Assembly (NCBI RefSeq): GCF_001905385.1
Contig: NZ_LIPF01000010.1
Coordinates: 310,001-374,000, forward strand
DNA length: 64,000 nt
Reading direction: 5' to 3'
Source of the DNA: Streptomyces sp. CB02414
GTDB taxonomy: Bacteria; Actinomycetota; Actinomycetes; Streptomycetales; Streptomycetaceae
Shown: positions 60,389 through 64,000 of the stretch, piece by piece
How the letters are laid out: each line of letters begins with the position of its first letter
How positions within the stretch are numbered: position 1 is the first letter of the stretch
Made by a program: the position numbers and the translations under genes
The notes under the pieces: generated by a model
What the model was told of the DNA's origin: nothing
Seen by the model: only the letters and a program-made list of their open reading frames with translations
Database searches by the model: none

Positions 60389-61072
60389 TCAGCCCAGGTT
60401 CGGGAGGGCCCAGTCGATCGCCTCGTGGCCCTGCGCCGCGACCGCCTCGTTGATCTGCGTGAACGGGCGGGAGCCGAAGAACTTCTTCGCCGACAGCGGC
60501 GAGGGGTGCGCGCCCTTGACCACCGCGTGCCGCGCCTCGTCGATCAGCGGCAGCTTCTTCTGCGCGTAGTTGCCCCACAGGACGAACACCGCCGGGTCGG
60601 GCCGGTTCGCCACCGCGCGGATCACCGCGTCGGTGAACAGCTCCCAGCCGCGGGCCTTGTGCGAGTTCGCCTCGCCGGCCCGGACCGTGAGCACCGCGTT
60701 GAGCAACAGGACGCCCTGCTCCGCCCACGGCATCAGGTAGCCGTTGTCCGGGATCGGGGTGCCCAGCTCCGCGTGCATCTCCTTGTAGATGTTGCGCAGG
60801 GACGGCGGGACCTTGACGCCCGGCCGGACCGAGAAGCACAGCCCGTGCCCCTGGCCCTCGCCGTGGTACGGGTCCTGCCCGAGGACCAGCACCTTCACCC
60901 GGTCGTACGGCGTGGCCTCCAGCGCGGCGAAGACCTCCTCGCGCGGCGGGTAGACGGGGCCGTTCGCCCGCTCCTCCTCGACGAACTCCATCAGCTCCTT
61001 GAAGTAGGGCTCCTGCAGTTCGCCGCCCAGCACCTCGCGCCAGGACTCGGGCAGCATGGCGATGTCGGTCAC
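60389..61072 (-). CDS. ung: Uracil-DNA glycosylase, family 1
   Basis: 227 residues from a GTG with AAGGAAG upstream. Motif A VLGQDPYHGEGQGHGLCFSV holds the catalytic Asp and the uracil-stacking Tyr/Phe. ELFTDAVIRAVAN and motif B VVKGAHPSPLSAKKFFGSRP complete the active site. It excises uracil from DNA in base excision repair. Streptomyces commonly have two copies. Confidence 0.96.
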   Translation of the reverse strand: MTDIAMLPESWREVLGGELQEPYFKELMEFVEEERANGPVYPPREEVFAALEATPYDRVKVLVLGQDPYHGEGQGHGLCFSVRPGVKVPPSLRNIYKEMHAELGTPIPDNGYLMPWAEQGVLLLNAVLTVRAGEANSHKARGWELFTDAVIRAVANRPDPAVFVLWGNYAQKKLPLIDEARHAVVKGAHPSPLSAKKFFGSRPFTQINEAVAAQGHEAIDWALPNLG

Positions 61073-61166
61073 GTCAACTTCCTTACGCTGTGCGGTCGCT
61101 TCCAGTCCTGAAGAACCTACCGGCGACCACTGACAACGCACGCACCCACCGGGGGAACGGCAGCCC

Positions 61167-62759
61167 CTACCAGCTGGTCTTGCGGTACAGCTGCCACATC
61201 ATCATGATCGTCGACGGGTCCATGGCCCGCTCCGCGCCCGAGATGTCGGTGCTGGTGGCCACGTACTGCTTGCCCTGCCACAGCGGCAGCAGCCGCACGT
61301 CGTCCACGAGGATCTGCTGCGCGCGCTCGAAGTCCTTCTCCACGTTGGCCCGGTCGCTCTGCCGGCGTGAGCGCGGCAGCAGCTCGCCGGTGATCTCCGG
61401 TGCCAGGTAGGGCGTCCCGAGCGCGTTCTGCTCACCGACGAAGGGTGCGATGAAGTTCTCCGCGTCCGGGAAGTCGGGCGACCAGCCGCGTCCGAACACC
61501 GGGTACTCGCCCTTCTGGTATCCGGTGACATACGTCTTCCAGGGGCGGCTCTTCAGCGCGACGTCGAACAGGCCCGAGGCGTCGAGCTGGCGCTTGATCT
61601 CCTTGAACTCCAGCTCCGTCTCGGAGCCGTAGCGGTCGCTCGTGTACCAGAGGGTGAGCGGGACGGGTTCGGTGATGCCGGCGTCGGTGAGGATCTCGCG
61701 GGCCTTGTCGACGCTGGGGTCGCCGTAGTCGTCGAAGAAGCCCGTGGTGTGACCGGTCAGGCCCTTGGGGACCATGGAGTACAGCGGGTCGACGGTGTCC
61801 TGGTAGATCTTGTGGGCGATCGCGTTCCGGTCGATCACCTGGGCGACGGCCTGGCGCACTTCCTTCCGGCCCGCCCACGGGTCCTCGGGGTTGAAGACGA
61901 GGTAGCGGATCTCCGTGCCGCTGCCCTCGACCAGCTGGAGGTCCTCGTCCTTGCTGGTCCTGCCCTGCAGCGTGATGATGTCGTCGGCCGCGAGACCCCG
62001 GTAGGTGACGTGGATGCCCCCGTCGCGCAGGGCCTTGACCATGCCGGCGGAGTCCTTGAAGTAGCGGATGGTGACCGCGTCGTTGTGGCGGTCGGCGAAG
62101 CCCTTGTAGCGGTCGTTGCGGACGAGTTCGGCGCGCTCTCCCTCCTCGTACGACTGGAGCGTGTACGGGCCCGAGCCGACGATCCCGCCGTCCTCGCGCA
62201 GGGCGTCCGCCGGGTAGCTGCCCGGTTCGACGATCGACATGGCGGGTGTGGCGAGCACGAAGGGGAAGGTGGCGTCGGGCTTGCCGAGGTGGAAGACCAC
62301 CTCCCGCTCGCTCGGCGCCTGGACCCTCTCGAGGGTGCCCAGCAGTCCGGCGGGGCCGCCGTTGACGTTGATGTCCTTGATCCGGTCGATCGAGTGCTTG
62401 ACCGCCTGGGCGTCCAGCGGCTCCCCGTTGGAGAAGGTGAGGCCCTCGCGCAGCTCGCAGCGGTACACCTGGTTCGCGGAGTCGGTGAACGCGCAGTTCT
62501 CGGCGGCGTCGGGCTCGGGCGCGGTCGCACCGTTGGGGTAGCTGAGGAGCGTCTGGTAGACGTTGCGGAACAGCTCCCAGGAGCCGTCCCAGGAGGCGGC
62601 CGGGTCGAGGGTGCTGGGGGCGCTGGTCGTGCCCACCACGATGGGTCCCTCGTCCTCCGAACTGTCGGACGACAGGATGCCGCACCCGGTGACCAGCGTC
62701 GATATGGACACGATGGCCGCGATCCGCCGCAGGCCTCGGTTCCGGTTGAACACGCGCAC
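61167..62759 (-). CDS. Peptide/nickel-type ABC transporter substrate-binding lipoprotein (SBP family 5)
   Basis: 530 residues from a GTG with GAGGAG upstream. The signal IAAIVSISTLVTG-C ends in a lipobox. The family-5 fold is clear: VVGTTSAPSTLDPAASWDGS, FSNGEPLDAQAVKHSIDRI, GSGPYTLQSYEEGERAELVR, RQAVAQVIDRNAIAHKIYQD and GWSPDFPDAENFIAPFVG. It would capture oligopeptides or similar solutes on the membrane surface. No permease or ATPase genes adjoin it, so it is an orphan binding protein that must borrow a transporter or act as a sensor. Confidence 0.92.
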   Translation of the reverse strand: MRVFNRNRGLRRIAAIVSISTLVTGCGILSSDSSEDEGPIVVGTTSAPSTLDPAASWDGSWELFRNVYQTLLSYPNGATAPEPDAAENCAFTDSANQVYRCELREGLTFSNGEPLDAQAVKHSIDRIKDINVNGGPAGLLGTLERVQAPSEREVVFHLGKPDATFPFVLATPAMSIVEPGSYPADALREDGGIVGSGPYTLQSYEEGERAELVRNDRYKGFADRHNDAVTIRYFKDSAGMVKALRDGGIHVTYRGLAADDIITLQGRTSKDEDLQLVEGSGTEIRYLVFNPEDPWAGRKEVRQAVAQVIDRNAIAHKIYQDTVDPLYSMVPKGLTGHTTGFFDDYGDPSVDKAREILTDAGITEPVPLTLWYTSDRYGSETELEFKEIKRQLDASGLFDVALKSRPWKTYVTGYQKGEYPVFGRGWSPDFPDAENFIAPFVGEQNALGTPYLAPEITGELLPRSRRQSDRANVEKDFERAQQILVDDVRLLPLWQGKQYVATSTDISGAERAMDPSTIMMMWQLYRKTSW

Positions 62760-62817
62760 GCTCCTCGATCCGCCGTACCAAGGGTCGGCAGACCATACCG
62801 CAGCCCCACGCCACCTG

Positions 62818-62871
62818 AACCCCCTTCTGAACAGGGGTTTTGATCATTCGACGATGACTACGTTGTCATCG
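62818..62871. promoter_or_regulatory. Inverted repeats upstream of the substrate-binding protein gene
   Basis: Two dyads lie 60-115 bp before the GTG: AACCCC (62818-62823) with GGGGTT (62834-62839), and a perfect 7-bp pair CGATGAC-TACGTT-GTCATCG (62852-62871). They are in the likely promoter area and could be repressor or activator sites. The AT-rich TTTTGATCATTCG between them is unusual for this DNA. Confidence 0.5.
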
Positions 62872-62890
62872 CCCATTGGTCTCGAAACGC

Positions 62891-62928
62891 GGACACGGGC
62901 GCCGTCGTCGTCGACGGCGCCCGTGTCC
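62891..62928 (-). terminator. 17-bp perfect hairpin terminator after the FabG-like gene
   Basis: 62891-62907 and 62912-62928 pair perfectly over 17 bp with a TCGT loop, about 35 bp past the minus-strand SDR stop. It separates that gene from the promoter of the substrate-binding protein gene. Confidence 0.85.
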
Positions 62929-62961
62929 GGACGTGTCCCGGCGGGCGGGAGGCGGGCGAGA

Positions 62962-63723
62962 TCAGGCCACGCCGGCGTTGAGGAAGATGCCGCCGTCGAC
63001 CACGAGGGTCTGGCCGGTGACCCAGGCGGACTGCTCCGAGGTGAGGAAGGCGGCGGCGCCGCCGATGTCGGAGGGCACGCCGAGCCGGCCCAGCGGGTAG
63101 CCCGCCGCGGCCTCCTCCTCGCGGCCCTCGTACAGGGCGGCGGCGAACTTGGTCTTCACGACCGCCGGGGCGATCGCGTTGACCCGCACCCCCGGCGCGA
63201 ACTCGTGCGCCAGCTGTGCCGTGAGGTTGATCAGCGCGGCCTTGCTGACGCCGTAGGCGGCGATGAAGGGCGAGGGCGACAGGCCCGCGACGGAGGCGAT
63301 GTTGACGATCGCGCCGCCGTTGTCCTTTTGCCAGGCGTGCCAGGTGCGCTGGGCGAAGCCGAGCGCCGAGATCACGTTGGTCTCGAAGACCTTGCGCGCG
63401 ACGTTCAGGTCGAGGTCGGCGATCGGCCCGAAGACCGGGTTGGTGCCGGCGTTGTTGACCAGGAAGTCGACGCGGCCGAAGGCCTCCATCGTGCGCTCGA
63501 CGGCGACGGCCTGGTGGGCCTCGTCGTGCGCCTTGCCGGCGACGCCGATGACCCGGTCGGCGCCGAGCTTGTCGACGGCCTCCTTCAGCGTGTCCTCGTT
63601 GCGGCCCGTGATGCAGACGCGGTCGCCGCGTGCGACGAGTGCCTCGGCGACGCCGTAGCCGATGCCGCGGCTGGCGCCGGTGACGAGCGCGACCTTCCCG
63701 GAGAGGGCGGGGAGTTCAGTCAT
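62962..63723 (-). CDS. Short-chain dehydrogenase/reductase, FabG-like
   Basis: 253 residues. VALVTGASRGIGYGVAEALV, NNAGTNPVFGP, the Ser in NIASVAGLSP, YGVSKAALINLT and AIAPAVVKTKFA are the full classical set. The insert NPVFGPIADLD and the overall length fit the 3-oxoacyl-ACP reductase-like branch. It starts 43 bp after the end of another FabG-like gene on the same strand, so the two form a likely operon of paired reductases. The true substrate is uncertain. Confidence 0.92.
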   Translation of the reverse strand: MTELPALSGKVALVTGASRGIGYGVAEALVARGDRVCITGRNEDTLKEAVDKLGADRVIGVAGKAHDEAHQAVAVERTMEAFGRVDFLVNNAGTNPVFGPIADLDLNVARKVFETNVISALGFAQRTWHAWQKDNGGAIVNIASVAGLSPSPFIAAYGVSKAALINLTAQLAHEFAPGVRVNAIAPAVVKTKFAAALYEGREEEAAAGYPLGRLGVPSDIGGAAAFLTSEQSAWVTGQTLVVDGGIFLNAGVA

Positions 63724-63766
63724 GTCAGTGGTCCCTAATCCCGGTGTTCCCTGGTCTCCGCGTGCC

Positions 63767-64000
63767 CTAGTCGAGCGGTCCGCCGGCGACGTACAGCACC
63801 TGGCCGGAGACGAATCCGGCCGCCTCGCCGGTGAAGAAGGCGATGGCGTTGGCGATGTCGTCGGGCTCGCCGACGCGGGCGACCGGGATCTGGGTGGCGG
63901 CGGCGGCCTTGAAGTCGTCGAAGCCCATGCCGACGCGGTCGGCGGTGGCCTTGGTCATCTCGGTGGCGATGAAGCCGGGGGCGACGGCGTTGGCGGTGAC
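63767..64000 (-). CDS. fabG: FabG-like reductase, partial (5' part outside the window)
   Basis: Only the C-terminal 77 residues are in the window. TANAVAPGFIATEMTKAT and the ending AFFTGEAAGFVSGQVLYVAG are diagnostic of 3-oxoacyl-ACP reductases. The gene continues beyond position 64000, so the internal ATG at 63958 is not its start. It lies directly upstream of the other FabG-like gene. Confidence 0.9.
   Translation of the reverse strand, partial: VTANAVAPGFIATEMTKATADRVGMGFDDFKAAAATQIPVARVGEPDDIANAIAFFTGEAAGFVSGQVLYVAGGPLD

Noticed and set aside
63767..63958. A complete 63-residue small protein
   Set aside because: The reading frame is open to the window edge and encodes the C-terminus of a FabG-like SDR, so it is a truncated larger gene.
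1..64000. tRNA, rRNA, insertion sequences, prophage
   Set aside because: I found no cloverleaf-like tRNA, rRNA sequence, transposase or integrase motif in either strand by reading; a covariance-model search would be decisive for small RNAs.

Overview
The window is chromosomal DNA of a Streptomyces or very close actinomycete. GC content is very high with strong third-position GC bias, GTG starts are frequent, many genes are joined by ATGA or GTGA stop/start overlaps, and the content is typical of the genus: MocR, Lrp and TetR regulators, an EF-Tu paralogue, twin-arginine and lipobox export signals, and a recurrent Streptomyces intergenic repeat at about 44739-44791. I see no rRNA, tRNA, insertion sequence, prophage or CRISPR array.

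Region 1 (389-17457) looks like a biosynthetic island. A plus-strand operon (389-6920) encodes an HD-domain metalloprotein, a flavin halogenase-like enzyme, a sigma-70-type factor, an Asn-Pro-Leu-Ala repeat protein, a UbiB/ABC1-type kinase-like protein and a carboxyl-methyltransferase-type SAM enzyme. It ends in a 26-bp-stem hairpin shared with the convergent minus-strand operon (15900 to 6979). That operon encodes a small His-rich membrane protein, a GNAT/MprF-fold aminoacyl transferase, an acyl-CoA-dehydrogenase-fold flavoprotein, an acyl-thioester reductase, a class III aminotransferase, an SRPBCC protein, a flavin reductase, a DadA-like FAD oxidase and a WS/DGAT-like acyltransferase. Read together these match the logic of aliphatic azoxy/hydrazine biosynthesis (valanimycin, azodyrecins): fatty acyl to aldehyde, to alkylamine, to N-hydroxylamine, to O-seryl hydroxylamine, to N-N bond. 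A divergent MocR regulator lies next to the operon head. This is inference from families and gene order.

Region 2 (17608-30438) is mostly housekeeping or accessory metabolism: a secreted PhoD phosphatase, an ACT-GNAT protein, a trans-sulfuration PLP enzyme with a divergent Lrp regulator, a DUF885 peptidase-like protein, an SDR, a rhodanese with a second divergent Lrp regulator, and SbcDC.

Region 3 (30789-39946) is a plus-strand cassette that looks like a regulated conflict or stress system: a small helical protein, an NLR-like P-loop/HEAT protein, an SPFH-like protein, a PP2C phosphatase, a Ser/Thr kinase, a vWA protein, a small unknown protein, and a membrane-anchored double RanBP2 zinc-finger protein. 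The first two share a short beta-prone motif, at the C-terminus of the small protein and near the N-terminus of the NTPase. That is the arrangement expected of an amyloid-signalling effector/receptor pair, and I consider this the most likely undescribed system in the window.

Region 4 (39961-64000) is conserved Streptomyces core and accessory content: YigZ, a CysRS-like relic, CoA-binding protein, YbaK, XRE-cupin, two left-handed beta-helix proteins, DedA, a hotdog thioesterase, two tandem Pro/Gln-rich membrane paralogues, a spermidine-synthase-like protein, EF-Tu paralogue (tuf3-like) with a possible leader ORF and stem-loop, an AlkD-like repair protein, TVP38, UppP, Lnt, an Idh/MocA oxidoreductase overlapping lnt, an FAD monooxygenase/TetR pair with two clear palindromic operators, a DinB-like protein, a lipoprotein, uracil-DNA glycosylase, a peptide-binding lipoprotein, and two FabG-like SDRs. 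The last SDR runs off the window edge.
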